Below, in pieces: positions 54,143 through 63,502 of a DNA stretch of 64,000 nt (position 1 is the first letter of the stretch; each line of letters starts with the position of its first letter). Both the position numbers and the translations under genes were made by a program. The notes below the pieces were generated by a model that saw only the letters and a program-made list of their open reading frames with translations, ran no database searches and was not told where the DNA came from. Source of the stretch: Clostridiales bacterium (lineage in GTDB: Bacteria; Bacillota; Clostridia; Lachnospirales; Lachnospiraceae); NCBI GenBank assembly GCA_018366495.1, contig JAGZHZ010000008.1, positions 1 to 64,000 of the forward strand, written 5' to 3'.

Positions 54143-55000
54143 TTAATACATTTTTTCAAATTTTCTGGCAGGCTTTTCTATTTTCTTTTTTTCTTTTGGC
54201 ACTATCTCTGACTGAGGCAGTTTCTTATAAATTTTCCATGCAAGATATGATATCATAATTGAAATCAGGATGGCACCTATCTCTACAATCATGGTCTGAT
54301 TTAAAATTCCTGCCTGATACAGCCCCCAAAACGATGTCTGCAGAATATGAAATCCCACTGCTGCTCCAAACAATGATGGCCGTTTTGCCCACACAGCAGC
54401 AAATACAAATACAGAAAGACCAACACTTGTCAGCAGTGATGGTATTCGTTCGATAAATGGCGCTAAAAAGCTAACTGGATTTGTCCCTATAAAGTTCTGT
54501 ACAGCCTCTTTTGTCTGTGCCAAATCTTCTGGAGCCACCCCGCTTAAATATGCTTCTACGCCCCCATTTTTGATCGTGACTGCCACAAAAACCATTCCCA
54601 GAATTGTCACAATCACGCTCAAAGTTTCAATAATTGTAAACCCTATCCCAAATGTCACTGCAGTCTCTCTGCCCCGCTTTTTTTTCAAAAGCATTCGAAA
54701 CATAAAATATCGTCCACCCTCTTCAAACAGTGCTGCTGTCACGCATAAATATGCTGCATAGAAAAGTGGATACTGCTCCATCATTTCTGCAATGGGGCTG
54801 TTTATTCCCAAGCAAATCATGTGCAGCATCTGTTCCAGCATGATGACAAAAAACAAATAAGATACCATTCCTGCCAAAAATGGAAACCATTGGGCATTTG
54901 TCTTTTTTCTGTAAATCAGTAATGTGCTCAGCGGCAAGGCTATGCAGCCTGCTGCTGCCAGCAGCAGGCACATAATTGTTGTTCCTGAGATCTCTCCCAT
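54143..55000 (-). CDS. YhfC-family intramembrane protease
   Basis: 285 residues with seven or eight transmembrane helices. The conserved segment LFEEGGRYFMFRML near residue 88 matches the EExxR motif of the YhfC glutamic-type intramembrane peptidases; the later conserved GVGFHILQTSFW-like helix carries a His. Substrate unknown. It is 38 bases downstream of the ABC exporter pair in the same orientation and probably belongs to the same transcription unit. Confidence 0.82.
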   Translation of the reverse strand: MGEISGTTIMCLLLAAAGCIALPLSTLLIYRKKTNAQWFPFLAGMVSYLFFVIMLEQMLHMICLGINSPIAEMMEQYPLFYAAYLCVTAALFEEGGRYFMFRMLLKKKRGRETAVTFGIGFTIIETLSVIVTILGMVFVAVTIKNGGVEAYLSGVAPEDLAQTKEAVQNFIGTNPVSFLAPFIERIPSLLTSVGLSVFVFAAVWAKRPSLFGAAVGFHILQTSFWGLYQAGILNQTMIVEIGAILISIMISYLAWKIYKKLPQSEIVPKEKKKIEKPARKFEKMY

Positions 55001-55037
55001 CTCCTCTTCCTCCTACTTTCTCATTCCCTTTTTTCTT

Positions 55038-56885
55038 TTATGCACTTAAATCCTGTATGAACTGACTGTTATACAGATCTGCATAGAATCCGCCTTTCTT
55101 CATTAACTCTTCATGGCTGCCCTGTTCGATAATATTTCCGTCTTTCATAACCAGGATCATATCTGCGTTACGAATAGTAGATAAGCGATGCGCAATCACA
55201 AAGCTTGTTCTGCCTTTCATCAGATTATCCATTGCCTTTTGAATCTGAATTTCTGTTCTCGTATCGACAGAACTGGTCGCTTCATCCAAAATCAAAATCT
55301 TTGGATCAGCAAGAATTGCTCTGGCAATCGTCAAAAGCTGTTTCTGTCCCTGTGAAATATTGCTCGTTTCTTCATTTAAGATCATATTATAACCGCCCGG
55401 AAGCGTTTTGATAAACTTATGCGCATGTGCTGCCTTTGCTGCTTCAATCACTTCTTCATCTGTGGCATTTAACTGACCATATCGGATATTGTCCATGATG
55501 GAGCCATTAAACAGCCATGTATCCTGAAGCACCATTCCAAACATTTCTCTGAGTTCATTTCTGTTGAACTCTCTCAAATCATGACCATCTACTTTGATGC
55601 TTCCGCTATTGACATCATAGAAACGCATCAGCAATTTTATCATTGTTGTCTTACCAGCTCCTGTAGGTCCTACAATTGCAATTTTTTGTCCCTCATGCAC
55701 ATCTGCTGAGAAATCAGAAATTGTAATCTTGTCAGGACGATATCCAAAGCTGACGTGATCAAACTGTACATTTCCTTTTAATCCTTCTACCGATACAGGA
55801 TGTTCTACTGTCTGGTCTTCCTCTTCCTCATCCAGGAATTCAAATACACGCTCTGAAGCTGCCGCTGTCATCTGAAGCATATTACTTACCTGAGCAATCT
55901 GCTGAATTGGCTGTGTAAAGTTTCTGATATACTGGAAGAAAGACTGAATTTCTCCTACCTGGATACTTCCTTTTATAGCAAGCCAGCTTCCAATCAACGC
56001 TACCATCACATATCCTAAATTTCCAACAAACTGCATAATCGGCATCATAATTCCAGAAAAGAACTGTGATTTCCATGCGGATTCGTATAACTGATCATTT
56101 GTCTTCTGAAAGACTTTATTGACATCGTCTTCTTTATTGAATACTTTGACAATGTTATGTCCACTGTAGATTTCCTCTACCTGCCCGTTGACATTTCCTA
56201 AATATTCCTGCTGCTGTCTGAAAAATCTCTGTGAAAATTTCATTGTCTTTGAGATAATCAGCATAGAGACAGGCAGAATCAAAAGCGCAAATACGGTCAT
56301 TAATACGTTGATTCTCAGCATCATAATCAGAACACCAATTAATGTTGTCACAGACGTAATCAGCTGCGTGATACTTTGGTTTAAACTCTGTCCCAGCGTA
56401 TCCACATCGTTTGTCACTCTTGAGAGCACCTCTCCTGTCGTTCTGCTCTCAAAATATTTCATTGGCATTTTGTGAATCTTAGCAGAAATATCTTCACGAA
56501 GACGATATGTCACATCGTTTGAGATCCCTGTCATAATCCATCCCTGCACAAAAGAAAAGAGCGCACTTGCAATATAAAGTGCCAGCAAAGTCAGCAAGAT
56601 CATCGCTATCTTTTCAAAGTCAATTCCGCCCGTGCCATTGATTTTTGCTACTAATCCCGAAAAGATCTCTGTCGTTGCATTTCCCAGAATTTTAGGTCCT
56701 ATAATGATAAATACCGTGCTGGCTATGGCAAAAATCAGCATGAATAAGAAGCGGAATTTGTACTGCTCCAGATGCTTTGCCAGTCTTTTTACTGTTCCTT
56801 TAAAATCTTTTGCCTTCTCGCCGCCTCCCATTGCGCCATGTCCCATCGGTCCGCGTCTCTGTCTCTGGAATTTTTCACTGCTCAT
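55038..56885 (-). CDS. ABC exporter half-transporter, catalytic subunit
   Basis: 615 residues: a long cytoplasmic N-terminus rich in Gly and Arg, six transmembrane helices (about residues 45-340) and a nucleotide-binding domain. Walker A is GPTGAGKTT near residue 399, the signature is NISQGQKQ near 508, and Walker B is LILDEATSSVD with the catalytic Glu present. It overlaps the upstream partner gene by 11 bases. With that partner it forms a heterodimeric multidrug-type exporter of the BmrCD/LmrCD class, controlled by the MarR gene at the head of the operon. Confidence 0.93.
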   Translation of the reverse strand: MSSEKFQRQRRGPMGHGAMGGGEKAKDFKGTVKRLAKHLEQYKFRFLFMLIFAIASTVFIIIGPKILGNATTEIFSGLVAKINGTGGIDFEKIAMILLTLLALYIASALFSFVQGWIMTGISNDVTYRLREDISAKIHKMPMKYFESRTTGEVLSRVTNDVDTLGQSLNQSITQLITSVTTLIGVLIMMLRINVLMTVFALLILPVSMLIISKTMKFSQRFFRQQQEYLGNVNGQVEEIYSGHNIVKVFNKEDDVNKVFQKTNDQLYESAWKSQFFSGIMMPIMQFVGNLGYVMVALIGSWLAIKGSIQVGEIQSFFQYIRNFTQPIQQIAQVSNMLQMTAAASERVFEFLDEEEEDQTVEHPVSVEGLKGNVQFDHVSFGYRPDKITISDFSADVHEGQKIAIVGPTGAGKTTMIKLLMRFYDVNSGSIKVDGHDLREFNRNELREMFGMVLQDTWLFNGSIMDNIRYGQLNATDEEVIEAAKAAHAHKFIKTLPGGYNMILNEETSNISQGQKQLLTIARAILADPKILILDEATSSVDTRTEIQIQKAMDNLMKGRTSFVIAHRLSTIRNADMILVMKDGNIIEQGSHEELMKKGGFYADLYNSQFIQDLSA

Positions 56886-59043
56886 GGTTTAATTCCTCCT
56901 TTGATAACTGTGAGCTGGCAATCTGATAATATGTTTCACAATTTTTCAGCAGCTCTTCATGCGTTCCGATGCCTGCAATCTTTCCTTCATCTAAAACAAT
57001 AATCTGATCTGCATGAAGAATCGTACTGATACGTTGTGCCACAATAATCGTTGTCGCATTGTCTGTCTCCTTCTTTAATGCGCTTCTTAAAACGACATCT
57101 GTCTTGTAATCCAAAGCAGAAAAACTATCGTCAAAGATATAGATCTCCGGTTTTTTCGCAATCGCTCTTGCAATTGAAAGACGCTGTTTCTGTCCGCCTG
57201 ATACATTTGTTCCTCCCTGAGAAATCGGAGAATCAAACTGTTCTATTTTCTCAGAAATAAAGTCATATGCCTGTGCAATCTTTGCAGCTTTTTCCATATC
57301 TTCCTCTGTTCCATCATCCGCGCCGTACATAATATTGGAACGGATCGTACCAGAAAACAATACGCCCTTTTGCGGAACGTAGCCCAATTTATCATGCAGA
57401 TCATGGAGAGTCAGATCTTTTACATTGACACCGTCAACTAAAATCTCACCTTCTGTCACGTCATAAAATCTCGGAATCAGATTGACAAGCGTTGATTTTC
57501 CACATCCTGTACTTCCAATAATTGCAGTTGTTTCTCCTGGTCTTGCTGTAAAATCAATGTCTGTGAGGACATTTTCTTCCGCACCTGGATATGCAAAGGA
57601 GACATGACGGAATTGTACAACCCCTGTCTCTTTTGGATCAGTTTCTTTTGATGTCTGGGCATCCTTCAGAACAGGTTCTGTATTCAAAATTTCTGTAATA
57701 CGATCTGCTGAAACTGATGCTCTTGGCAGCATAATTGAAATCATTGTGATCATCAAGAAGGACATGATAATCATCATTGTATACTGAATAAAGGCCATCA
57801 AGTCTCCTACCTGCATACTTCCGTCATCAATCCCATATGCGCCTTTCCATACGATCAGAACAGTAATTCCATTCATGATAAACATCATGATCGGCATCAT
57901 AAATGTCATACAGCGATTGACAAATAAGTTTGTCTTCATCAAACTATTATTTGCTTCCGTAAATCGTTCTTTTTCACGCTTTTGTGTGCTGAAAGCACGG
58001 ATAACAGGAATACCCTGAAGAATTTCTCTTGTCACAAGATTCAGTCGGTCAATCAATTTCTGAAGCACCTTAAATCTAGGCATCGCAACAGCAAATAAAA
58101 TCAAAACAACTGCCATAATCATACCTACCGCCAATGCGATAACCCACGTCATTTTCGCATTTGTGTTTAATACTTTGATGATTCCTCCAATACCCATAAT
58201 CGGTGCATATAATACGATACGGAACATCATCATCATCATCATTTGCACCTGCTGGATATCATTTGTGCTTCGTGTAATCAAAGATGCTGTGGAAAACTGA
58301 TTGAATTCTGCACTGGAAAAAGAAACTACCTTTTCAAATACTTTTTTTCTCAAGTCACGGCTTACTGCTGCCGCAACACGACATGACAAGAATGTCACCA
58401 TCACTGCTGCTGCCATAATCACAATGGCATATCCCAGCATGACTGCTCCTGCTTTAAACAGGTAATGATTTTGAAATTCTTCCATATCAATTCCCTGCGC
58501 TTCATATTCTTGTTTTACAAAAGCAACGCTGGACTGCGTAATAATTGATTCCGGCATTTTATCAAATGTCTCATACGTCTTCGCAAGCGCCTCTTCTCTT
58601 TGCTCTTGCGGCATTGCGCCAAGTAACTTCATCGGATCTGCACCTTGAGGCAGCTGCATTTTTCCCTCCGACAGTTCATCTGTTTTTATTTCTTGTGTTA
58701 TACCTGACAGCATCAGCATCGATTTTCCTAAAATCTGGCTTAATTGTCCGCGTGTTTCTTTATCTGTTTTCTGGCGCGTCCACAATTCGCCTTCTAATGT
58801 ATAATACTGTTCGACAACTGCTCTGTCTTCTTTTGGCATCAGCAAAAACAGCTGTTCCATCGTCTCCTGGCGTATTGTATCTGCTGCAGCATCCTCAATA
58901 CCAGACTGCTGGATACCGATATTGACAATATTAGAAGTATACTCTGGAAGCGATAAATCGCATGATGCCTGTATAAACAGAAGCACAACAATTACTGCTA
59001 TCATACCGACATACTTCTTTAGATATTTCATTAACTTTAACAT
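56875..59043 (-). CDS. ABC exporter half-transporter with degenerate ATP site
   Basis: 722 residues. Between transmembrane helices 1 and 2 there is an extra extracytoplasmic insert of about 120 residues (residues 40-165), as in BmrC-like subunits. The nucleotide-binding domain has Walker A GSTGCGKST near 510 and signature NVSGGQKQ, but Walker B reads YIFDDSFSALD, with Asp in place of the catalytic Glu. This is the usual non-catalytic half of heterodimeric exporters. Six consecutive Met codons (58225-58242) sit in a membrane-proximal helix. Confidence 0.93.
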   Translation of the reverse strand: MLKLMKYLKKYVGMIAVIVVLLFIQASCDLSLPEYTSNIVNIGIQQSGIEDAAADTIRQETMEQLFLLMPKEDRAVVEQYYTLEGELWTRQKTDKETRGQLSQILGKSMLMLSGITQEIKTDELSEGKMQLPQGADPMKLLGAMPQEQREEALAKTYETFDKMPESIITQSSVAFVKQEYEAQGIDMEEFQNHYLFKAGAVMLGYAIVIMAAAVMVTFLSCRVAAAVSRDLRKKVFEKVVSFSSAEFNQFSTASLITRSTNDIQQVQMMMMMMFRIVLYAPIMGIGGIIKVLNTNAKMTWVIALAVGMIMAVVLILFAVAMPRFKVLQKLIDRLNLVTREILQGIPVIRAFSTQKREKERFTEANNSLMKTNLFVNRCMTFMMPIMMFIMNGITVLIVWKGAYGIDDGSMQVGDLMAFIQYTMMIIMSFLMITMISIMLPRASVSADRITEILNTEPVLKDAQTSKETDPKETGVVQFRHVSFAYPGAEENVLTDIDFTARPGETTAIIGSTGCGKSTLVNLIPRFYDVTEGEILVDGVNVKDLTLHDLHDKLGYVPQKGVLFSGTIRSNIMYGADDGTEEDMEKAAKIAQAYDFISEKIEQFDSPISQGGTNVSGGQKQRLSIARAIAKKPEIYIFDDSFSALDYKTDVVLRSALKKETDNATTIIVAQRISTILHADQIIVLDEGKIAGIGTHEELLKNCETYYQIASSQLSKEELNHEQ

Positions 59044-59116
59044 GCTGTCCTGCCACTCAAATAAAGCTTTTCTTTTATCAGATTTTTATCCTTTTTTTGA
59101 GTGGACTCTCCTTTCT

Positions 59117-59614
59117 TTAAATTTTCATATCTGTGAGAGAGAGGTCTTGTCTCTCCTGTTTTTTCCCCTGCAGAAGACAACTTTCCAGTCGTTCTGAAAT
59201 TTTTCTCAGAACATTTTCATATACTGCAAGTTCTCTTTCGTCAATTCCATCAAACATCATACCAATCGCATCATGGAAAATCTTTTTTGTCTTCTTAGCA
59301 ATCTCCTTTCCCTTTGTTGTGGAATAGACTCTGATCACACGCAAGTCTTTCTCATCTGCCTTTCTCTCAATCAGACCTGCGATCTCCATTCTCTTAATCA
59401 TCACAGTTAAAGTTGCCGCCTTGATACATAAAACTTTTGCCAGTTCCGCCTGCGTGCATCCTTCTTTTTTTACCACTGTCATAATCAGTCTGGGATCTCC
59501 TTTGTACAGGTCTGCCTCATCAATCAGATGTCTGATATAACGAAATTGATATTTGTGCAGCTGCATATCGAGTTTCTCAATTCTTTCATATTGCTCCTGT
59601 TTTCCACAATTCAT
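59117..59614 (-). CDS. MarR-family regulator of the ABC exporter
   Basis: 165 residues from the ATG that follows AGAGAGGTGATAAA. The MarR winged helix is clear: VVKKEGCTQAELAKVLCIKAATLTVMIKRMEIAGLIERKADEKDLRVIRVYSTTKG spans about residues 45-100 (key residues: the helix-turn-helix ELAKVLCIKAATLTVMIKR and the wing DEKDLRVIRVY). A long C-terminal helix completes the dimer interface. First gene of the unit with both ABC subunits; it presumably represses them until a ligand binds. Confidence 0.92.
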   Translation of the reverse strand: MNCGKQEQYERIEKLDMQLHKYQFRYIRHLIDEADLYKGDPRLIMTVVKKEGCTQAELAKVLCIKAATLTVMIKRMEIAGLIERKADEKDLRVIRVYSTTKGKEIAKKTKKIFHDAIGMMFDGIDERELAVYENVLRKISERLESCLLQGKKQERQDLSLTDMKI

Positions 59615-59642
59615 TTTATCACCTCTCTCTATCTCGTTAAAT

Positions 59643-59708
59643 CCATAACAGTCTATCATTGTGTTTTATGGAATTCAATAAAAAAAGCATAAACTTTTCA
59701 TAAACTTT
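59643..59708 (-). promoter_or_regulatory. Promoter and repeats upstream of the MarR-ABC operon
   Basis: Minus-strand TTGAAT (59673-59678), 17-base spacer, TAGACT (59650-59655). An inverted repeat CCATAA/TTATGG (59643-59671) frames the -10 and spacer, and two direct CATAAACTTT copies (59688-59697, 59699-59708) lie upstream of the -35 box. Either could be the regulator site. Confidence 0.6.
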
Positions 59709-59769
59709 GACGTCTAACTATTTTTTCTTCCTTGCTTTTTTATTTTTCATATGATAGACTATTTTGTAT

Positions 59770-59843
59770 CGGAGTGTGGCGTAGCTTGGTAGCGCGCACG
59801 GCTGGGGGCCGTGAGGCCGCAGGTTCAAATCCTGTCACTCCGA
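59770..59843 (+). tRNA. tRNA-Pro, anticodon GGG
   Basis: Acceptor CGGAGTG/CACTCCG with discriminator A, D arm with GTAGCTTGGTAGCGC, anticodon arm CACGG/CCGTG with loop CTGGGGG (anticodon GGG, reads CCC/CCU) and T arm GCAGG-TTCAAAT-CCTGT. CCA is not encoded. Monocistronic. Confidence 0.95.
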
Positions 59844-59933
59844 TTTTATATCACAGATGAACCATATATTTTTTACAGTGATGATTGTAAATCTTATTAT
59901 GGCAAGTTTCTTTTTATCTCTGTCTGTTTTATT

Positions 59934-60383
59934 CTATTTTATTTTTTCCATCACAAAATTCGTAAGAAAAATTCCCTGGCGCTCTACATTCTGCTTTTTT
60001 ATTACCTTATATCCTCTTTTTTCAAAAAAAGGTCTTGCTGTAATCGAAGCATGAGTGATAATATTTTTCTGAATTGCTTCTTCTAATCGATCGCAGATTG
60101 CCGTAGCAATTCCTCTTCTCTGATAATCAGCGTGAACATACAGCCTGTCAAGATAACCTGTCTTGTCTATATCCCCAAATCCCACAATCATTTTATTCTC
60201 CACCGCAACAATACTATAATGTTTTTGAAGTGATTCATCCCATTTTTTCAAATCTGCATATCCTGTCGCCCACACATCCAGCTGTCTTTTTGTATAATCT
60301 TTTGCGTTTACAGTGTGAACCGTATGATAAAATAATTCTGTCAATTCTTTACAGTCTGATGACTGATATTTTCTGATCATCAT
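59934..60383 (-). CDS. GNAT family N-acetyltransferase
   Basis: 149 residues. The acetyl-CoA-binding motif is YVHADYQRRGIATAICDRLE near residues 82-101 (Q/R-x-x-G-x-A), followed by ITARPFFEKRGYKVIKKQNV, the usual closing strand. It resembles the PF13673-type enzymes (YafP-like). Acceptor unknown. The ATG follows GGAGG. Divergent from the MarR gene at 60.5 kb. Confidence 0.9.
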   Translation of the reverse strand: MMIRKYQSSDCKELTELFYHTVHTVNAKDYTKRQLDVWATGYADLKKWDESLQKHYSIVAVENKMIVGFGDIDKTGYLDRLYVHADYQRRGIATAICDRLEEAIQKNIITHASITARPFFEKRGYKVIKKQNVERQGIFLTNFVMEKIK

Positions 60384-60485
60384 TGTTTTTCCTCCTAATT
60401 CTTTTGTTTTGCATTGATATTCTATAACAAATAAAAATTACTTTCATGCTCATTATTTACACAACCAAAAAATTTTTACATTTCA

Positions 60486-60528
60486 CTTGACAACATCAAG
60501 TAATAAGTGTATGCTTGACATTGTCAAG
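60486..60528 (+). promoter_or_regulatory. Autoregulatory promoter with two MarR-type operators
   Basis: TTGACA (60487-60492), 17-base spacer, TATGCT (60510-60515). Box 1 CTTGACAACATCAAG (60486-60500) overlaps the -35 and box 2 CTTGACATTGTCAAG (60514-60528) overlaps the end of the -10 and the start region, just before GGAGG. Together they also form a CACTTGACAA/TTGTCAAGTG inverted repeat. Confidence 0.85.
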
Positions 60529-60541
60529 TGGAGGTAAAAAA

Positions 60542-60952
60542 ATGTTTCGTACTTTATCTTATTATTCTTCTATATTTTATAAAGACTTCGTCAATTATAC
60601 CAGCCAGGAACTGCAGACTTTAGGTCTCAATTATGGATCCTTATTTTTTCTTATCTATATTGGAAAAAATCCTGATTGTACACCATCAGAACTCACAAAA
60701 GCACTACAGGTTGACTGGGGGCACTCACAGCGCAGCATTACAAAATTAGAAGAGTCTGGTTTTCTGACAAGGGAAAAATCCGACCGCAGTTATCACTTAA
60801 ATTTAACTCCAAAAGGCTTGGAGGCATTTCAGCTCAGTCATCAGGTATTTTTTGACTGGGATGAAGCGAATCTTCAGTGTTTAACTGATACAGAATATAA
60901 GGAACTGTTGAAATTATTGCAGAAAGTTGTCGATCAGAAAGGATGTGAATAA
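60542..60952 (+). CDS. MarR-family regulator of the flavin oxidoreductase
   Basis: 136 residues from the ATG after GGAGGTAAAAAA. The winged helix covers about residues 35-95: the helix-turn-helix is TPSELTKALQVDWGHSQRSITKL and the wing is REKSDRSYHLNLTPKG. Three Cys are present (after NPD, in LQCLTD and near the C-terminus), which leaves room for thiol-based sensing, but that is inference. Its own promoter has two palindromic boxes. It is followed by the oxidoreductase, whose start lies 1 base after the MarR stop. Confidence 0.9.
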   Translation: MFRTLSYYSSIFYKDFVNYTSQELQTLGLNYGSLFFLIYIGKNPDCTPSELTKALQVDWGHSQRSITKLEESGFLTREKSDRSYHLNLTPKGLEAFQLSHQVFFDWDEANLQCLTDTEYKELLKLLQKVVDQKGCE

Positions 60953-60953
60953 A

Positions 60954-62066
60954 ATGTATGATACCATATCAAGTCCAATCAATTATGGCGGCATTCATTT
61001 AAAAAACCGAATTATTTTTGCTCCCACAACGCTGGGTTTAAAAGAAGATGAATATTTTAGAAAAATACAGCAGATTGCCAGCGGAGGCTGTGCAATGATC
61101 ATCATCGGCGACGTACCTGTCGGCAAACATGGTTTCGGTCCGAATCTTTTCTCAAAAAAAGGATTTGCCTATTATAAAAACTTAACTGACATCATTCACC
61201 AAGAAGGATGTCTGGTATGTGCTCAGCTTCATCAGTCCGATTCTAATATTAAAGCCATGCTGAAATACGTTCCAGGAGTCATGACAAAGAAAATCAGTCA
61301 GGAGCAGCTCCGCCCACTGCTCAACCAAGAAGTTAGTCCTTATATCTCTAATCTTTCAACAAAAAAAATTCATTCTATCATCTCCTCGTTTGGTGATGCC
61401 GCAGTGCTTGCCAAAAAATCCGGTTTTGATATGATTCAGATTCATGGCGACAGAATGTGCGGAAGTTTTGCTTCTTCTGTCTTTAACCACCGCACAGATG
61501 AATACGGTGGCTGTATTGAAAATCGTGTCCGCTTTGCTGTAGAAGCTGTTCGTGCAGTCAGAACAGCGCTTCCTGATATTCCTATTGATTTCAAACTGGT
61601 TGTCCGTCAGGAAGATCCTCATTATGGAAATGCAGGTGTTTTGCCGGATGAACTTGGTGTGTTAGTTCCTCAATTAGAACAGGCAGGTGTCACAAGTTTC
61701 CATGTTACACTGGCAAACCATTCTTCTCTGACAGATACTATACCGCCTGCTTCTCATCCAGTTTTTGGATCAGAAGGATGTTTTCTGCCATATTGCGATA
61801 TGGTTCGGCGGTATACAAAACTTCCAATCTGTGGTGTGGGCGGTTTGACTTCTCCTGATTTTATAGAACAACAGCTTGCTTCAGGCCGTATCAGCTGCGC
61901 TGCCATGAGCCGTCAGCTGATTGCTGATTCAGCTTGGCCTAATAAGGTAATCCAGAATCATCCTGAACAGGTCAAACGTTGTGTACGATGCAACAAAAAA
62001 TGTCTTGGCGGTATGATGCAGCATCAAGGTGTCCATTGTATTTATGACAGTAAAACAGATAAATGA
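60954..62066 (+). CDS. Old Yellow Enzyme family NADH:flavin oxidoreductase
   Basis: 370 residues. An OYE-type FMN barrel opens with SSPINYGGIHLKNRIIFAPTTLGL (key part IHLKNRIIFAP), the substrate/FMN region is MIQIHGDRMCGSFASSVFNHRTDEYGG near residue 165-190 (key part FNHRTDEYGG), and GVGGLTSPDF binds phosphate. After the barrel, CVRCNKKC with a final CIYD supplies a likely 4Fe-4S ligand set, as in 2-enoate and dienoyl-CoA reductases, but the usual C-terminal FAD/NAD domain is absent. It may need a separate electron donor. It is regulated by the MarR protein encoded just upstream. Confidence 0.88.
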   Translation: MYDTISSPINYGGIHLKNRIIFAPTTLGLKEDEYFRKIQQIASGGCAMIIIGDVPVGKHGFGPNLFSKKGFAYYKNLTDIIHQEGCLVCAQLHQSDSNIKAMLKYVPGVMTKKISQEQLRPLLNQEVSPYISNLSTKKIHSIISSFGDAAVLAKKSGFDMIQIHGDRMCGSFASSVFNHRTDEYGGCIENRVRFAVEAVRAVRTALPDIPIDFKLVVRQEDPHYGNAGVLPDELGVLVPQLEQAGVTSFHVTLANHSSLTDTIPPASHPVFGSEGCFLPYCDMVRRYTKLPICGVGGLTSPDFIEQQLASGRISCAAMSRQLIADSAWPNKVIQNHPEQVKRCVRCNKKCLGGMMQHQGVHCIYDSKTDK

Positions 62067-62096
62067 TATCCTTGTTCTTTTTATTCATCCATTGTC

Positions 62097-62127
62097 GTGA
62101 ACTACCCATAAGCTAAAGCGAATGGAA
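62097..62127 (+). repeat. IS200/IS605-end-like remnant, copy 2
   Basis: GTGAACTACCCAT identical to 32437-32449, followed by a weaker CCAT/ATGG hairpin. No transposase or second end is visible. Confidence 0.4.
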
Positions 62128-62151
62128 TTTTCTCGAAGTAACTTCAAAAAA

Positions 62152-62193
62152 TGCTAAGGACTGAAAACATACTGTTTCTATGTGTCCCTAGCA
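62152..62193. terminator. Terminator between the OYE gene and pepT
   Basis: Arms TGCTAAGGAC/GTCCCTAGCA (one G-U pair on the minus strand) with A/T runs on both sides. Used by pepT and possibly by the convergent OYE operon. Confidence 0.85.
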
Positions 62194-62238
62194 CTTTTTT
62201 ATTTTTCTCAAGATCTTCCTATTAAAAAGATTTCTTGA

Positions 62239-63465
62239 CTATTTTTCTATTTCTGCATAAATCTTCACAAGTTCTATCATCATTCGAACTGCGAGTTCCA
62301 TGCCTTCCACCGTAATATGCTCATATGGTCCATGAAACGCATATCCGCCTGTTCCAAGGTTCGGACACGGCAGTCCCATAAACGATAATCTTGCTCCATC
62401 TGTACCTCCTCTGATTGGAACAGTCACCGGTATCATTCCGACTTTTTCAGCCGCCTTTTTTGCATTGTCAATCAGATGAATACATGGTACAATTTTTTCT
62501 TTCATATTGCGGTACTGCTCTTTTATTGTCACAGTCACCGTACCTTCTCCGTATTTCTCATTCAGCAGACGCTCAATATGGCGCATCATTTCCTGTCTGC
62601 ATTCAAACATTTCTCCACTGTGGTCACGGATAATATACTTCATAACCGCATGTGTGACATCTCCTTCTATACTGCAGAGATGAAAAAATCCCTCATATCC
62701 GTCCGTATCTCTTGGTGTATCACCATTTGGAAGCATTTGATTGAATTCCATTGCAACAAGAGCCGCATTGATCATTGTGTCCTTGCTGCTTCCCGGATGT
62801 ACATTAAATCCTTCAATTTCTACCGTTGCACCTGCTGCGTTAAAATTTTCATATTCAATCTCATTTTCAGCGCTTCCGTCCATCGTATAGGCAAAATCTG
62901 CCCCAAACTTTTCTACATCAAATCCGTCCGTTCCACGTCCTACTTCTTCATCCGGTGTAAACCCGATTACTACTTTTCCATGTGCCGTTTCACCTTTTAA
63001 GAGTTCTTCTGCTACTGTCATAATCTCAGCAATACCTGCTTTATCGTCCGCTCCCAAAAGTGTTGTTCCGTCAGTTGTGATTAAAGTTCTGCCGGCAAGT
63101 GAAGACAGGTGCGGAAAGTTCTGCGTAGAAAGTACACGTCCGCTTTCTCCCAATTTTACATCTTTGCCATCATAATTTTTAATAATCTGCGGTTTTATAT
63201 TTTCCCCTGAAAAGTCCGGCGATGTATCCATATGTGCAATTAATCCAAGCGTAACGCTTTTTTCAAATCCTTCTGTTGCTGGAATTGTGCCATATACATA
63301 ACATTTTTCATCTACATGCGCATCCTCAATTCCAATCATCTTCATTTCTTCTACCAGTTTTTTTGCTAGTGTAAATTGACGTTCACTGCTTGGTAAGGTG
63401 TCACTGTCTTCATCACTTGCAGTGTGCACACTGATATAATTTAATAGTCTTTCATATGCTTTCAT
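62239..63465 (-). CDS. pepT: Peptidase T (tripeptide aminopeptidase)
   Basis: 408 residues, M20B metallopeptidase. Metal ligands are visible in LIAHMDTSPDFSG (His and Asp), LLGADDKAGIAEIMT (bridging Asp), FTPDEEVGRGTDGFD (catalytic Glu), and the C-terminal GGTDGARLSFMGLPCPNLGTGGYAFHGPYE (key part GYAFHGPYE with the last His). It removes the N-terminal residue of tripeptides in the cytoplasm. Start set at the ATG after AGGAG. Confidence 0.95.
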   Translation of the reverse strand: MKAYERLLNYISVHTASDEDSDTLPSSERQFTLAKKLVEEMKMIGIEDAHVDEKCYVYGTIPATEGFEKSVTLGLIAHMDTSPDFSGENIKPQIIKNYDGKDVKLGESGRVLSTQNFPHLSSLAGRTLITTDGTTLLGADDKAGIAEIMTVAEELLKGETAHGKVVIGFTPDEEVGRGTDGFDVEKFGADFAYTMDGSAENEIEYENFNAAGATVEIEGFNVHPGSSKDTMINAALVAMEFNQMLPNGDTPRDTDGYEGFFHLCSIEGDVTHAVMKYIIRDHSGEMFECRQEMMRHIERLLNEKYGEGTVTVTIKEQYRNMKEKIVPCIHLIDNAKKAAEKVGMIPVTVPIRGGTDGARLSFMGLPCPNLGTGGYAFHGPYEHITVEGMELAVRMMIELVKIYAEIEK

Positions 63466-63502
63466 AAAGTCGCTCCTCTTTTTCATTTTTATGTTGGAAA
63501 CT

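Noticed and set aside
54058..54143. Prophage or genomic-island boundary near the MarR-ABC and tRNA-Pro genes
   Set aside because: No integrase, no repeat of the tRNA 3' end and no base-composition break was seen.
58225..58242. CRISPR-like or microsatellite array
   Set aside because: Only a single in-frame (CAT)6 tract within a coding gene; no spacers and no longer repeats anywhere in the window.
60954..62066. Full 2-enoate reductase or BaiH-type enzyme
   Set aside because: The barrel and Cys cluster match, but the gene stops at about 370 residues, so the FAD/NAD domain is missing; I kept a generic OYE call.
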